Shown: positions 8,784 through 17,332, counted from the stretch's first letter. The stretch is DNA of 64,000 nucleotides from Achromobacter spanius (GCF_003994415.1 NZ_CP034689.1:496001-560000); one strand, 5' to 3'. Numbers and translations: made by a program. Notes: generated from the sequence alone by a model not told the origin.

Positions 8784-9407
8784 ATGGCGACCTCCGCCCC
8801 TCCTGCTCAGAAACGCGCCCGCGCTGGCCGGCCCCCCACCCTGGTGGCCCCGCGTGAACGCATCCTGGAAGAAGCCGCCAAGCTGTTCGCGCAAAGCGGC
8901 TACGACGGCAGCTCGGTGGCCGACCTGGCCGCCGCCATCGGCGTGTCCAAGGCGGCCATCTATCACTACTACACCACCAAGCAGGACATCTACGACGCCA
9001 TCATCCTGGGCGTATTGAACGGGCTGACGCAAAACGTCGGCCAGGACGTGGCCGATGCCCAGGGCGCCGCAGACCGGCTGCGCGCGTTCATGGTGGGCCA
9101 CGCCCGCTACTTTGAACAGCACCACGCCGAATTCGTCACCATGCTGATCGGTTATTCCGGCATGGCGCTACCCGAACGCGAAGACGCCGCCCGCCTGCGC
9201 GACGGCTACGAAAAGCGCCTGCGCGAACTGATCGCCCAGGGCGTGGAACAAGGCGTGTTCCGCCCGCTGGACGTGGCCGCCACCGGCCGCGCCGTGCTGT
9301 CCATGCTGAATTGGATGGTGCGTTGGTACAAGCCCGGCCAGGGCGATAGCGCCGAAGCCATCGCCGCCGGTTACTTCGATTTATTGGTCGGCGGCATGCG
9401 CGCCTGA
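8784..9407 (+). CDS. TetR/AcrR-family transcriptional regulator
   Basis: DNA-binding repressor of about 207 residues. The N-terminal helix-turn-helix reads RILEEAAKLFAQSGYDGSSVADLAAAIGVSKAAIYHYYTTKQDIYDAI, a textbook TetR domain; the rest is an alpha-helical ligand domain with no recognised family. ATG 8784 (MATSAPPAQ) was preferred to one at 8709 because the extra residues are low-complexity. It heads a co-directional set of acyl-CoA genes, so an acyl-CoA inducer is likely. It is probably autoregulated through the palindrome at 8669. Confidence 0.88.
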   Translation: MATSAPPAQKRARAGRPPTLVAPRERILEEAAKLFAQSGYDGSSVADLAAAIGVSKAAIYHYYTTKQDIYDAIILGVLNGLTQNVGQDVADAQGAADRLRAFMVGHARYFEQHHAEFVTMLIGYSGMALPEREDAARLRDGYEKRLRELIAQGVEQGVFRPLDVAATGRAVLSMLNWMVRWYKPGQGDSAEAIAAGYFDLLVGGMRA

Positions 9408-9455
9408 TCGCGCCGCCGTCCGGAAACGCATTGCTTATCTACTGAGACTTCCATC

Positions 9456-10604
9456 ATGGCCCTCGACACCGAAACCCTGAACCTGTTGCTGGACGCCGTG
9501 CACCGCTTTGTGCACGAACGTTTGATTCCCGCCGAAGACGAACTGGCCTCTAGCGGCCAGGTGCCGCCGGACATCGTTAACGAAATGCGCGAGCTGGGCC
9601 TGTTCGGCTTGTCGATTTCGCCCGACTTCGGCGGCCTGGGCCTGACGATGGAAGAGGAAGTGCGCGTGGTGTTCGAACTGGGCCAGACCTCGCCCGCGTT
9701 CCGTTCGCTGGCCGGCACCAATATCGGCATCGGCTCGCAAGCCATCGTGCTGGCGGGCACCGACGAGCAACGCGCGCGCTACTTGCCCAAGCTGGCCAGC
9801 GGTGAATTGATCGGCTCGTTCGCCTTGACCGAGCCGGACGCCGGTTCCGACGCCATGGCGCTGCGCCTGTCCGCCGAGCGTGATGGCGACGGCTATGTGC
9901 TCAACGGCACCAAGCGCTACATCACCAACGCACCCATCGCCGGCCTGTTCTCGGTGATGGCGCGCACCGCGCCCGAACGCCGCGCCAATTCCATTTCGTG
10001 CTTTCTGGTCGAAGCCGGCACGCCTGGCCTGATCATCGGCAAGCCCGACAAGAAGATGGGCCAGGCAGGCGCCTTGACCAGCGACGTGGTGTTCGACAAC
10101 TGCCGCGTGCCCGCCAGCGCCTTGCTGGGCGGGGAAGAGGGCAACGGCTTCCGGACGTCGATGCGCGTGCTGGACAAGGGCCGGCTGCACATTTCGGCGC
10201 TGTGCGTGGGCATTGCCGAGCGCCTGTTGTCCGACGCGGTCAAGTACGCGCTGGAACGCAAGCAGTTCGGCCAGCCCATCGCCGAATTCCAACTGATCCA
10301 GGCGATGATCGCCGACAGCCAGGCCGAACTCTATGCCGCCCGCTGCATGGTGCTGGACGCCGCCCGCATGCGCGACCGCGGCGAGAACACCACCATGCAG
10401 GCCGCCTGCTGCAAGCTGTATTCGACCGAAATGGTGGGCCGCGTGGCCGACCGCGCCGTGCAGATCCATGGCGGCGCGGGCTATATGTCCGAGTACGCCG
10501 TGGAACGTTTCTACCGCGACGTGCGCTTGTTCCGCATCTTCGAGGGCACCTCGCAGATCCAGCAACTGGTGATCGCGCGCGAGACGATCAAGGCGCATTC
10601 CTGA
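9456..10604 (+). CDS. Acyl-CoA dehydrogenase
   Basis: FAD flavoprotein of 382 residues that makes an alpha,beta double bond in acyl-CoA and passes electrons to ETF. Visible hallmarks: FALTEPDAGSDAMAL (flavin/substrate site), NGTKRYITNA, the RKQFGQPIAEFQLIQ helix, and near the C-terminus RLFRIFEGTSQIQQLVIAR, where the Glu of EGT is the usual catalytic base. It lies 48 bases after the TetR gene and is probably its main target. Chain length preference cannot be assigned. Confidence 0.93.
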   Translation: MALDTETLNLLLDAVHRFVHERLIPAEDELASSGQVPPDIVNEMRELGLFGLSISPDFGGLGLTMEEEVRVVFELGQTSPAFRSLAGTNIGIGSQAIVLAGTDEQRARYLPKLASGELIGSFALTEPDAGSDAMALRLSAERDGDGYVLNGTKRYITNAPIAGLFSVMARTAPERRANSISCFLVEAGTPGLIIGKPDKKMGQAGALTSDVVFDNCRVPASALLGGEEGNGFRTSMRVLDKGRLHISALCVGIAERLLSDAVKYALERKQFGQPIAEFQLIQAMIADSQAELYAARCMVLDAARMRDRGENTTMQAACCKLYSTEMVGRVADRAVQIHGGAGYMSEYAVERFYRDVRLFRIFEGTSQIQQLVIARETIKAHS

Positions 10605-10810
10605 GCCGGCAGCAAGCGGAAATCCGGCCAGAGTGTCCAAACAGCTAATATCCGGATTGACGAATGGTGCTCTGGGCGCGACCCTAACGGTCCGCGTCCG
10701 GGTATGACGCGCTGGCGGCCCGGGCCGCCAGCATGACGGAATTCCAGTCTGGCTTCGCGCATGGCCGCAAGCCGGACGTTTTCATTTCTCATCTAGCGAA
10801 AAGACTACAG

Positions 10811-12040
10811 ATGTCGCAACGTCCTGCTCCCCTTACCGGCATCCGCGTGCTGGACCTGACCCGCGTGCTGGCGGGCCCCTGGTGCACCCAGAACCTGGCC
10901 GATCTTGGCGCCGAAGTGATCAAGATCGAACGGCCCGGCGCGGGCGACGATACGCGCGCCTGGGGGCCGCCCTACCTGAAGGACGAAGCGGGCAACGACA
11001 CCACCGAAGCGGCCTACTACCTGTCCGCCAACCGCAACAAGATGTCGGTGGCGCTGGACATCGCGTCGCCGCGCGGCGCCGAGCTGGTGCGTGAACTGGC
11101 GCTGCAAAGCGACATCCTGGTTGAAAACTTCAAAGTGGGCGGCCTGAAGAAATACGGGCTGGACTACGAAAGCCTGAAGGCCATCAACCCGCGCCTGATC
11201 TATTGCTCGATCACCGGTTTCGGCCAGACCGGCCCCTATGCCAGCCGCCCCGGCTATGACTTCATGATCCAGGGCATGGGCGGGCTGATGAGCATCACCG
11301 GCGAACGCGACGACCTGCCCGGCGGCGGTCCGCAAAAGGCCGGCGTGGCCGTGGCCGATCTGATGACCGGCATGTATTCCACGGTAGGCATCCTGGCCGC
11401 CCTGCTTGAACGCGCCAACAGCGGTTTGGGCCAGCACATCGACATGGCCTTGCTGGACTGCCAGGTCAGCATGATGGCCAACCAGAACTTGAACTTCATG
11501 ACCTCGGGCGTGGCGCCCCAGCGCGCGGGCAACGCGCACCAGAACCTGGTGCCGTACCAAGTGTTCGCCGCGGCTGATGGCCATTTGATCGTGGCGGTGG
11601 GCAACGACAGCCAGTTCCGCAATTACTGCGGCGCCATCGGCCTGCCCGAGTTGTCGGCCGACCCGCGTTTTTCCACCAATCCCCAGCGCGTGAAGAACCG
11701 TACCGAGCTGGTGCCGTTGCTGGCCGAACGCATGGCCACTGGCGCGCGCGACCACTGGCTGGCCGCGCTGGAAGCCGTGGGCGTGCCGGCCGGCCCCATC
11801 AACACGCTGGATCAGGTCTACGAAGACCCGCATGTGCTGGCGCGGCAGATGAAGCGCGAGCTGCCGCATCCGGCCGCCGGCAAGGTGCCGATGGCCGCCA
11901 GCCCGTTGAAGTTTTCCGATAGCCCCGTTGAATACCGCCGTCCGCCGCCCATGCTGGGCGAGCACACCGTGCAGGTGCTGGCGGAAAAGCTGGGCTTGTC
12001 GGCCGAAGACATCCAGGCGCTGGCCCAAAGCCAGCCTTGA
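10811..12040 (+). CDS. CaiB/BaiF-family CoA-transferase (class III)
   Basis: 409-residue enzyme that moves CoA between carboxylic acids, probably activating the substrate for the dehydrogenase encoded upstream. The N-terminus PLTGIRVLDLTRVLAGPWCTQNLADLGAEVIKIERP is the family signature. SANRNKMSVALDI, NFKVGGLKKYGLDYE and the PGYDFMIQGMGG segment with the catalytic aspartate are all present. ATG 10811 is used because an upstream in-frame ATG at 10733 adds 26 non-homologous residues. The ~200-base gap after the dehydrogenase holds no gene. Confidence 0.93.
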   Translation: MSQRPAPLTGIRVLDLTRVLAGPWCTQNLADLGAEVIKIERPGAGDDTRAWGPPYLKDEAGNDTTEAAYYLSANRNKMSVALDIASPRGAELVRELALQSDILVENFKVGGLKKYGLDYESLKAINPRLIYCSITGFGQTGPYASRPGYDFMIQGMGGLMSITGERDDLPGGGPQKAGVAVADLMTGMYSTVGILAALLERANSGLGQHIDMALLDCQVSMMANQNLNFMTSGVAPQRAGNAHQNLVPYQVFAAADGHLIVAVGNDSQFRNYCGAIGLPELSADPRFSTNPQRVKNRTELVPLLAERMATGARDHWLAALEAVGVPAGPINTLDQVYEDPHVLARQMKRELPHPAAGKVPMAASPLKFSDSPVEYRRPPPMLGEHTVQVLAEKLGLSAEDIQALAQSQP

Positions 12041-12129
12041 TCGCGGCGGGGTGGCCGCACGCCGCCCCGCTTGCCACGCGCCATGCCGCGGCGCGCACCA
12101 TCCATTCCAATACAGGCAGGAGAGAGTTG

Positions 12130-13653
12130 ATGACGGAGATTCAAACCATCGGCGTCGTGGGCGCCGGGGCCATGGGGCGCGGCATTGCGCAGATCGCGGC
12201 GCAAGCCGGATTGCGCGTGCGTTTGTACGACACCAGCGCCGATGCGATCGCGGCCGCGCGCGAATCCTTGCGCCAAACCTGGGACAAGCTGGCGCAAAAG
12301 GGCAAGCTGACCGCCGCCGATGCGCAAGCCGCCTTGGAGCGTGTGGAGCCCGCCACCGCGCTGACCGACATGTCGGCCTGCCAGCTGGTGGTGGAAGCCA
12401 TTGTTGAACGGCTGGACGTGAAGCGCGACCTGTTCGCGGCGCTGGAAGGCGTGGTGTCGGAAGACTGCATCCTGGCGTCGAACACGTCGTCCTTGTCCAT
12501 CACCGCCATCGCGGCTGCTTGCAAGCACCCGCGCCGCGTGGTGGGCTATCACTTCTTCAACCCGGTGGCGTTGATGAAGGTGGTTGAAGTGATCGATGGC
12601 CTGCGCAGCGCGCCCGAAGTGGGCGATGCATTGGCGGCATTGGCCCGCCGCATGGGCCACACGCCCGTGCGCGCCAAGGACATGCCCGGCTTCATCGTCA
12701 ACCATGCCGGTCGTGGCATGAATACCGAAGGCCTGCGCGTGGCGCAAGAAGCGGTGGCCACGTTTGCGCAAGTCGACGCCGTGATGCGCGAGCAGGCCGG
12801 CTTTCGCATGGGGCCTTTTGAACTGCTGGACCTGACCGCGCTGGACGTGTCGCACCCGGTGATGGAATCCATCTACCGCCAGTTCTTCGACGAAGCGCGT
12901 TTCCGCCCGTCGCCGATCACGACCGTGCGCCTGGCGGGCGGGCTGATCGGCCGCAAGGCGGGCGAAGGCTTCTACGTCTACGCCGACGGCCAGAAGCAGG
13001 TGCCGGCCGAACCGCCCGTGCCGGCGCTGCCGGAAGGCCTGAAGGTCTGGGTCAGCCCCAAGCACGCGGAAGGCTACGCGCGCGCATCGGCACTGATCGA
13101 AAAGCTGGGCGCCACGTTGGTGACAGGTGCAACTCCCGATGCCGACGCGCTGATTGTCGTCACGCCGTTTGGTGATGATGTGTCGACATCGGTGTCCGCC
13201 CAAGGCTTGAACGCCGGCCGCACGGTGGGTTTGGATACCTTGTATGCCTTCGACAGCGCCAAGCGCCGCACCGTCATGGTGTCGCCCGCCACCGAAGCCA
13301 AATGGCGCGACGCCGCGCACGCGCTGCTGGCCGCCGATGGCGTGCCGGTCACGGTGATCGAAGACTCGCCGGGCTTTATTGCGCAGCGCATTGTGGCCAT
13401 GATCGTCAACATCGCCAGCGACATCGCGCAGCAGCAGATCGCCACGCCGGAAGACATCGATCAAGCCGTGACGCTGGGCCTGGGTTACCCGGTGGGTCCG
13501 TTGGCCTTGGGCGACAAGCTGGGCGCCGACCGCATCCTGGAAATCCTGAAGAGCATGCAACGCGTGACCGGCGACCCGCGCTACCGCCCCAGCCTCTGGC
13601 TGCAACGCCGCGTCCAATTGGGCCTGTCGCTGCTGAAATCGTCCGACACGTAG
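12130..13653 (+). CDS. 3-hydroxyacyl-CoA dehydrogenase, two-domain PaaH/PaaC-type
   Basis: NAD-dependent oxidation of 3-hydroxyacyl-CoA, 507 residues. The Rossmann signature is IGVVGAGAMGRGIAQIAAQAG. ASNTSSLSITAIA and VVGYHFFNPVALMKVVEV form the NAD/substrate site with the catalytic His. KDMPGFIVNHAGRGMNTEGLR opens the first helical domain, and a second EDSPGFIAQRIVAMIVNIASDIAQ repeats it, as in PaaH proteins. The start follows CAGGAGAGAGTTG. The stop codon TAG is the first triplet of a TAGGATGGGTG repeat, so the present C-terminus is set by that element. Confidence 0.92.
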   Translation: MTEIQTIGVVGAGAMGRGIAQIAAQAGLRVRLYDTSADAIAAARESLRQTWDKLAQKGKLTAADAQAALERVEPATALTDMSACQLVVEAIVERLDVKRDLFAALEGVVSEDCILASNTSSLSITAIAAACKHPRRVVGYHFFNPVALMKVVEVIDGLRSAPEVGDALAALARRMGHTPVRAKDMPGFIVNHAGRGMNTEGLRVAQEAVATFAQVDAVMREQAGFRMGPFELLDLTALDVSHPVMESIYRQFFDEARFRPSPITTVRLAGGLIGRKAGEGFYVYADGQKQVPAEPPVPALPEGLKVWVSPKHAEGYARASALIEKLGATLVTGATPDADALIVVTPFGDDVSTSVSAQGLNAGRTVGLDTLYAFDSAKRRTVMVSPATEAKWRDAAHALLAADGVPVTVIEDSPGFIAQRIVAMIVNIASDIAQQQIATPEDIDQAVTLGLGYPVGPLALGDKLGADRILEILKSMQRVTGDPRYRPSLWLQRRVQLGLSLLKSSDT

Positions 13654-13715
13654 GATGGGTGAAGCGCGCGAAAGTCGGCAGAAGAATTCTGACGGGCAAC
13701 GCGCGCAACCCATCA
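13650..13715 (+). repeat. TAGGATGGGTG repeat element, copy 3
   Basis: Begins GTAGGATGGGTGAAGCGCGC and ends GCGCGCAACCCATCA. Its TAG supplies the stop of the 3-hydroxyacyl-CoA dehydrogenase gene. Confidence 0.75.
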
Positions 13716-13752
13716 GGCAGCGCCCCAAGCTTCACCTGATCCAGGCGAGAAA

Positions 13753-13784
13753 AAACCCCCTGAGTTTCTTCTTCAGGGGGTTTC
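13753..13784. terminator. Bidirectional rho-independent terminator
   Basis: Stem AAACCCCCTGA/TCAGGGGGTTT (13753-13763 and 13773-13783), with an A-run before and T-rich sequence after. It serves the converging 3-hydroxyacyl-CoA dehydrogenase and cytochrome c genes. Confidence 0.85.
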
Positions 13785-13801
13785 TTATTTGTACGGTTGC
13801 T

Positions 13802-13867
13802 TGATGGGTTGCGCGCGTTGGGCGGTATCTCAGTGGCATGAATCCTGCCGCGCTTCACCCATCCTAC
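13802..13867 (-). repeat. TAGGATGGGTG repeat element, copy 4
   Basis: Minus-strand copy, GTAGGATGGGTGAAGCGCGG to GCAACCCATCA. Its TAG (13864-13866) is the stop codon of the cytochrome c gene. With copy 3 it brackets the shared terminator symmetrically. Confidence 0.75.
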
Positions 13868-14835
13868 TTGGCGTGGTCGACCATGTATTGGACGGCTGCG
13901 CGGATGTCTTCTTCCGAGGCGTTGGCGGCGCCGCCCTTGGGGGGCATGGGCGGCTTGCCTTGCATGGCGACCTTCACCATGGCGTCCATGCCGGTCTTGA
14001 TGTAGGGTTCCCAGGCGGCCTTGTCGCCAAACTTGGGCGCGTTGGCCACGCCGGTGGCGTGACAGGCGAAGCAGACGCTCTTGTAGAGCTTTTCGCCGGC
14101 CGGGTTGACGGCGGCGGCCTGTTGTGGGGCGGCGGCGGGAGCGGCGGCAGTGGCGGGCGCGGGAGCGGCAGCAGGCGTGGCGCCAGATGCAGCGGCAGGA
14201 GCAGCAGCAGCAGGAGCAGCGGCAGCAGTAGCTGCCGGAGCCGCACCAGCGGCCGGCGCCGCGGCAACGGCCGGCGCGGCATCGGCCGCCGCGGCATCCG
14301 CTTCCTTCTTCGCGCCTTCTTCGGCGGGGGCGGCGGGTTCGGGCAGCGATGCGCCGGACTTGTTGGCCATGTAGACCACCGCGCGCGCGACTTCGTAGTC
14401 GGACAGCGTGGGGTTGCCGCCCTTGGCGGGCATGCCGCCCTTGCCGTGCAGGGCCACGTTCAGCATGGTGTCGTAGCCGGCCTTGATGAAAGGCGCCCAG
14501 GCCGCGTTGTCGCCCATTTTGGGTGCGCCGGCCACACCGGCGGTGTGACAGGCCGTACAGACGGCGGCAAAGACCTGTTCGCCCGTCTTGAAGACTCGGG
14601 GCGCGTTGGCGTCTACCAGTTCAAACCCCGCGACCGGGGCGATGCGCTTGGTAATGGCTTCCGGGGTCAGCGTGTCCGAGCCGGCTCCGGTCTTGTTGCC
14701 GGAGACCACCATGTTCACCAACAGGATGATGATGGCGATTGGGATCACGAAAGACAGGACGATCGTGACGACCAGTTGCTTGGGGGTCTTGATGGGGGAG
14801 GAGTGCTCTTCTATGTGTTCCTGCTCGTTGCTCAT
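13864..14835 (-). CDS. Di-haem c-type cytochrome, membrane-anchored
   Basis: 323-residue electron carrier with one N-terminal membrane helix (QLVVTIVLSFVIPIAIIILLVNMVV) and two cytochrome c domains, each with a CxxCH haem site: CTACH and CFACH. The domains resemble each other (GAPKMGD/NAPKFGD; GGMPAKGG/PPMPPKGG) and look like c5-type. They are joined by a linker of about 65 residues that is almost all Ala and Pro. ATG 14835 is used because AGGA lies 7 bases upstream. It probably passes electrons to a terminal oxidase from the periplasmic face of the inner membrane. Confidence 0.92.
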   Translation of the reverse strand: MSNEQEHIEEHSSPIKTPKQLVVTIVLSFVIPIAIIILLVNMVVSGNKTGAGSDTLTPEAITKRIAPVAGFELVDANAPRVFKTGEQVFAAVCTACHTAGVAGAPKMGDNAAWAPFIKAGYDTMLNVALHGKGGMPAKGGNPTLSDYEVARAVVYMANKSGASLPEPAAPAEEGAKKEADAAAADAAPAVAAAPAAGAAPAATAAAAPAAAAPAAASGATPAAAPAPATAAAPAAAPQQAAAVNPAGEKLYKSVCFACHATGVANAPKFGDKAAWEPYIKTGMDAMVKVAMQGKPPMPPKGGAANASEEDIRAAVQYMVDHAK

Positions 14836-15066
14836 GACCAAATCCTGCTAACGGGTGGGGCGCCTGACGGCGGCAACAGAAAATCAGTAACTGCACAAAT
14901 CGGCGAACAAGTCGGGCATCCGCCTGCAAGCAAACGCTGGATTATATAACGGTGTCAGGGACGCACGTCCAATGCCTCTGGCCGGGTTTTCGATGAGATT
15001 CGCAGAAGATTTAATGCGCTTCATGCAGGCCACTCAAAACTAGGTACAATGTCGCCTCTTTGCGCT

Positions 15067-15141
15067 GCGCCCGTAGTTCAATGGATAGAATGAGAGTTTC
15101 CGAAGCTCTTGATACAGGTTCGATTCCTGTCGGGCGCACCA
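15067..15141 (+). tRNA. tRNA-Arg (anticodon CCG)
   Basis: Acceptor GCGCCCG pairs with CGGGCGC, the T arm is CAGG-TTCGATT-CCTG, and the anticodon loop TTCCGAA gives CCG. CCA is encoded. An integrase gene lies immediately downstream in the opposite orientation, which makes the 3' end of this tRNA the insertion site of the element. Confidence 0.95.
15121..15141. other. Probable attL core (3' end of tRNA-Arg)
   Basis: Inferred: tyrosine integrases of ICEs commonly recombine in tRNA 3' ends, leaving a copy of that end at the far junction. The matching attR must lie beyond 64000 and is not seen here, so the exact core cannot be fixed. Confidence 0.5.
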
Positions 15142-15163
15142 CTAGATCAAAGACTTACGTTTT

Positions 15164-15186
15164 TTTGGGCCCATTTTGGGCCCAAA
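15164..15186. terminator. Terminator downstream of the integrase gene
   Basis: Perfect stem TTTGGGCCCA/TGGGCCCAAA with a 3-base loop. Read on the minus strand it is followed by a run of seven T, so it ends leftward transcription from the element before it reaches the tRNA. Confidence 0.75.
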
Positions 15187-15220
15187 CCACGCAAATTAAC
15201 GCGAGTTCTTTAGAGTCCTT

Positions 15221-16387
15221 TTAGGTCTCTGGTGGGGGCAAATGCTCCGCATATAGCGCTGTCATTTTCGCCTTTTCCCGCTGGTTGGATTCGCCATCGA
15301 TCCACTTGGAATAGACCCGAAAGAACATCTGCGCGTTCTTGTGGCCCATCTGGCGCGAGAGATACCCAGGATTCATCCCAGCGTGCAGTCCGAGCGTGGC
15401 GTATGTATGCCGCGTTTGGCGGGCATCCCGATCCCGGATCCCTAACGCGGCAAGCGTTGGGCGCCACACCTTTCGAACCGCATCCGCCGTATCAACGAAC
15501 GGCTTTCCTGTATCAGGATTCAGGAAGACATGGCCTCCAGGTTCAAACGTAAGTTGCCTCTGTCGTCTGATAGCTTCCAGCGCCGGCCCTTGTAGGTCCA
15601 CGTCTCGCGACTTGTACGTCTTGGTAGCTTTGTTGTGGCGCCTTACTAGCGCCCGGTCGATTCGGATTTGCTCCCTTGAAAGATCCACGCGAGGCCACTG
15701 AAGGGCGATCTGCTCCGAAGGCCTGACACCGGTAAAAAACGCGACTTCGAAATAGTTGCGCCAGGTCGCACTGAAGTGTTCGTCGATGTATTGGACGACT
15801 TGGAGTACTTCCGACATGAGCAGAGGATCGGGTTCCGGATCTTGGCCTTTACGGCTTTCGATCTCCAGCGTGATGTTCTCCGGAGCTTTCCTCATCTTGA
15901 ATGCCAATGCCCAAACTTGCCGAGCCGGCGTCATGACGTTGTTAAACGTCTTGGCCGCCATGCGCGGAAAGTCGGCCAGGTCCATGGCGAGCTCTTCATA
16001 GGTGATCTCCGCGATTGGGCGATTTCCGTACAAAGGGCGCCACCGCGAGTTCAAGAGGTTCTCGTATTCGCTGAGCGTCGTTGGCGCTTTGTGGCTGATG
16101 AGCTTCAGCCACATGTCTGCTACCTCGTTGAACGTGACTTTTCTTGTCGCCTCTTTGACTGGAATGCTGGGGGACTGGGGGAAGTAGCGAGCGAAGTCGT
16201 CCCAAGTGAAGACGCCGAGGTCGATCGCTTGCAGAATCTCGCTGCGCATGCGTGCCGCAGCGCGCATGTTGGCGGCGGTGGGGCGTAGTGCTACGCGCTC
16301 GCGGAAGCGGCGATCATTCCATCGGAAGTCGATTCGGATCGACGTCGTCCGCGCGATGATCCCTTCGAGGTGCTCTTTGATACCCAT
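15221..16387 (-). CDS. int: Tyrosine recombinase (ICE integrase)
   Basis: 388-residue site-specific recombinase. The N-terminal arm-binding part (TSIRIDFRWNDRRFRERVALRPTAANMRAA) is of the DUF3596 type found in phage and ICE integrases; a SAM-like core-binding domain follows. The catalytic domain shows the first Arg in FFTGVRPSEQIALQW, the His/Arg box in ARQTRHTYATLGLHAG, a GHKNAQMFFRVYSKW block and the nucleophile Tyr in it. It lies 80 bases from the tRNA-Arg and points towards it. Its start overlaps the excisionase gene by 97 bases. Confidence 0.93.
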   Translation of the reverse strand: MGIKEHLEGIIARTTSIRIDFRWNDRRFRERVALRPTAANMRAAARMRSEILQAIDLGVFTWDDFARYFPQSPSIPVKEATRKVTFNEVADMWLKLISHKAPTTLSEYENLLNSRWRPLYGNRPIAEITYEELAMDLADFPRMAAKTFNNVMTPARQVWALAFKMRKAPENITLEIESRKGQDPEPDPLLMSEVLQVVQYIDEHFSATWRNYFEVAFFTGVRPSEQIALQWPRVDLSREQIRIDRALVRRHNKATKTYKSRDVDLQGPALEAIRRQRQLTFEPGGHVFLNPDTGKPFVDTADAVRKVWRPTLAALGIRDRDARQTRHTYATLGLHAGMNPGYLSRQMGHKNAQMFFRVYSKWIDGESNQREKAKMTALYAEHLPPPET

Positions 16388-16563
16388 TCGTCGTACGCTT
16401 CAAGATTGATGTGTTGTCGGTTGTCGTCGGACCATTTCCAATGCTTGCCTTCGATCAAGTGGCCGTCGCGGATCAGATGCCGGAAGGAGTGGACCGATCT
16501 GCCGGTGCATTCGGCAGCTTTTTCCATTACGACCCACACAACGGGTCGATAGCGTAAAGGCAT
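16291..16563 (-). CDS. xis: Excisionase-family protein
   Basis: 90-residue basic DNA-binding protein, the probable recombination directionality factor. The core VMEKAAECTGRSVHSFRHLIRDGHLIEGKHW followed by INLEAYDEWV matches the winged-helix excisionases that accompany this integrase type. ATG 16563 has GGAAAGACTC upstream. The Ser/Arg-rich C-terminal 30 residues are read from the same DNA as the start of int, so excision and integration genes are translationally linked. Confidence 0.78.
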   Translation of the reverse strand: MPLRYRPVVWVVMEKAAECTGRSVHSFRHLIRDGHLIEGKHWKWSDDNRQHINLEAYDEWVSKSTSKGSSRGRRRSESTSDGMIAASASA

Positions 16564-16573
16564 GAGTCTTTCC

Positions 16574-16717
16574 TCATAACGTTGAGTAGGCGAAGTAGCC
16601 GAATCCGATAAGGGCCTCACTGAGCACTAGGATCCAGGCTGCTCGCGTCTTGGTCATCAGCGCGTATCCCACTGTGCCAACGAACACCAGGGCTGAAATT
16701 CCAAAAATACTGGTCAT
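16574..16717 (-). CDS. Small membrane protein (47 residues)
   Basis: An uninterrupted frame starts at ATG 16717 (MTSIFGISALVFVG) and ends in a TGA that is part of the excisionase ribosome-site region. Two hydrophobic segments (IFGISALVFVGTVGYAL and AAWILVLSEALIGFGYFAY) are separated by a basic MTKTR turn, as expected for a two-helix membrane protein. It lies 10 bases after the stop of the preceding gene and 10 bases before the next start. No family recognised. Confidence 0.6.
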   Translation of the reverse strand: MTSIFGISALVFVGTVGYALMTKTRAAWILVLSEALIGFGYFAYSTL

Positions 16718-16727
16718 TCCGTTGCCC

Positions 16728-16949
16728 TCATCTGGATAGCCCAAGCATGCGAGAGAAGACGGGACTGCATTCAGGTTGTCCAGAGGCGCAGGAGTAATAA
16801 ATCACCCCCACTGCCGTAAGCCCAATACCGAGACCGAGTGCAGCGCATATCAGCATTTCCGGCGTGGTCTGCGCGCGCATGACGCGATTCATTAAGGCCA
16901 TGGCCGATAGCAAAAGCGAAAACAAGATAGTAAAAGTGAGCACGCTCAT
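16728..16949 (-). CDS. Small membrane protein (73 residues)
   Basis: Start MSVLTFTILFSLLLSAMALMNRVMR at 16949. Two membrane helices are predicted: residues about 3-20 and 35-55 (MLICAALGLGIGLTAVGVIYYS), followed by a short tail with two Cys. No family recognised. It is part of the leftward run of small membrane genes between the KorB-type operator at 19564 and xis/int. Confidence 0.6.
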   Translation of the reverse strand: MSVLTFTILFSLLLSAMALMNRVMRAQTTPEMLICAALGLGIGLTAVGVIYYSCASGQPECSPVFSRMLGLSR

Positions 16950-16996
16950 CGGTTCCAATTGAACTTCAGGAGGGCTGGGCCAGGTCCGAAGGCCAG

Positions 16997-17332
16997 CTAC
17001 ATCCAGACAATGTAGTAAGCCGTGGCCGCGGAGATGACGCATACACCGAGGTCGCGTACAAACTCTCTTCGCCCCGACACAACCACGGAGATGCACAGAA
17101 TCAAGATGGCCGTCGAGTACCAGAAGATGATGAGTAGACGCTCCAATCCGGCCTGAGCCCGCTCGGGCCACATTCCCGAATTCATCACGAATCCCATCAG
17201 AGCCGTGGAAACTAGCATTGAGAAAAATACGAAGGCATCTCTCTTCGATCCGCGAATTCCGGCGTTCACGCATCCCGCAACTGACACGCCTACGAGCAAG
17301 CAGAGAGCCAGAACTGTCGAATGTTGAATCAT
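16997..17332 (-). CDS. Small membrane protein (111 residues)
   Basis: Starts at ATG 17332, overlapping the stop of the DUF1173 gene (ATGA), so it is translationally coupled to it. Sequence MIQHSTVLALCLLVGVSVAGC looks like a first helix or a lipoprotein-type signal with a Cys. Three further hydrophobic stretches (FVFFSMLVSTALMGFVM, LLIIFWYSTAILILCISVVV, LGVCVISAATAYYIVW) follow. No family recognised. Confidence 0.6.
   Translation of the reverse strand: MIQHSTVLALCLLVGVSVAGCVNAGIRGSKRDAFVFFSMLVSTALMGFVMNSGMWPERAQAGLERLLIIFWYSTAILILCISVVVSGRREFVRDLGVCVISAATAYYIVWM

Noticed and set aside
11818..13728. 636-residue open frame on the minus strand
   Set aside because: It is the antisense of the CoA-transferase and 3-hydroxyacyl-CoA dehydrogenase genes; His/Gln/Arg-rich sequence typical of GC-rich shadow frames, no ribosome site or family.
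14105..14374. Ala/Gly-rich frame opposite the cytochrome linker
   Set aside because: By-product of the Ala/Pro repeat on the other strand.
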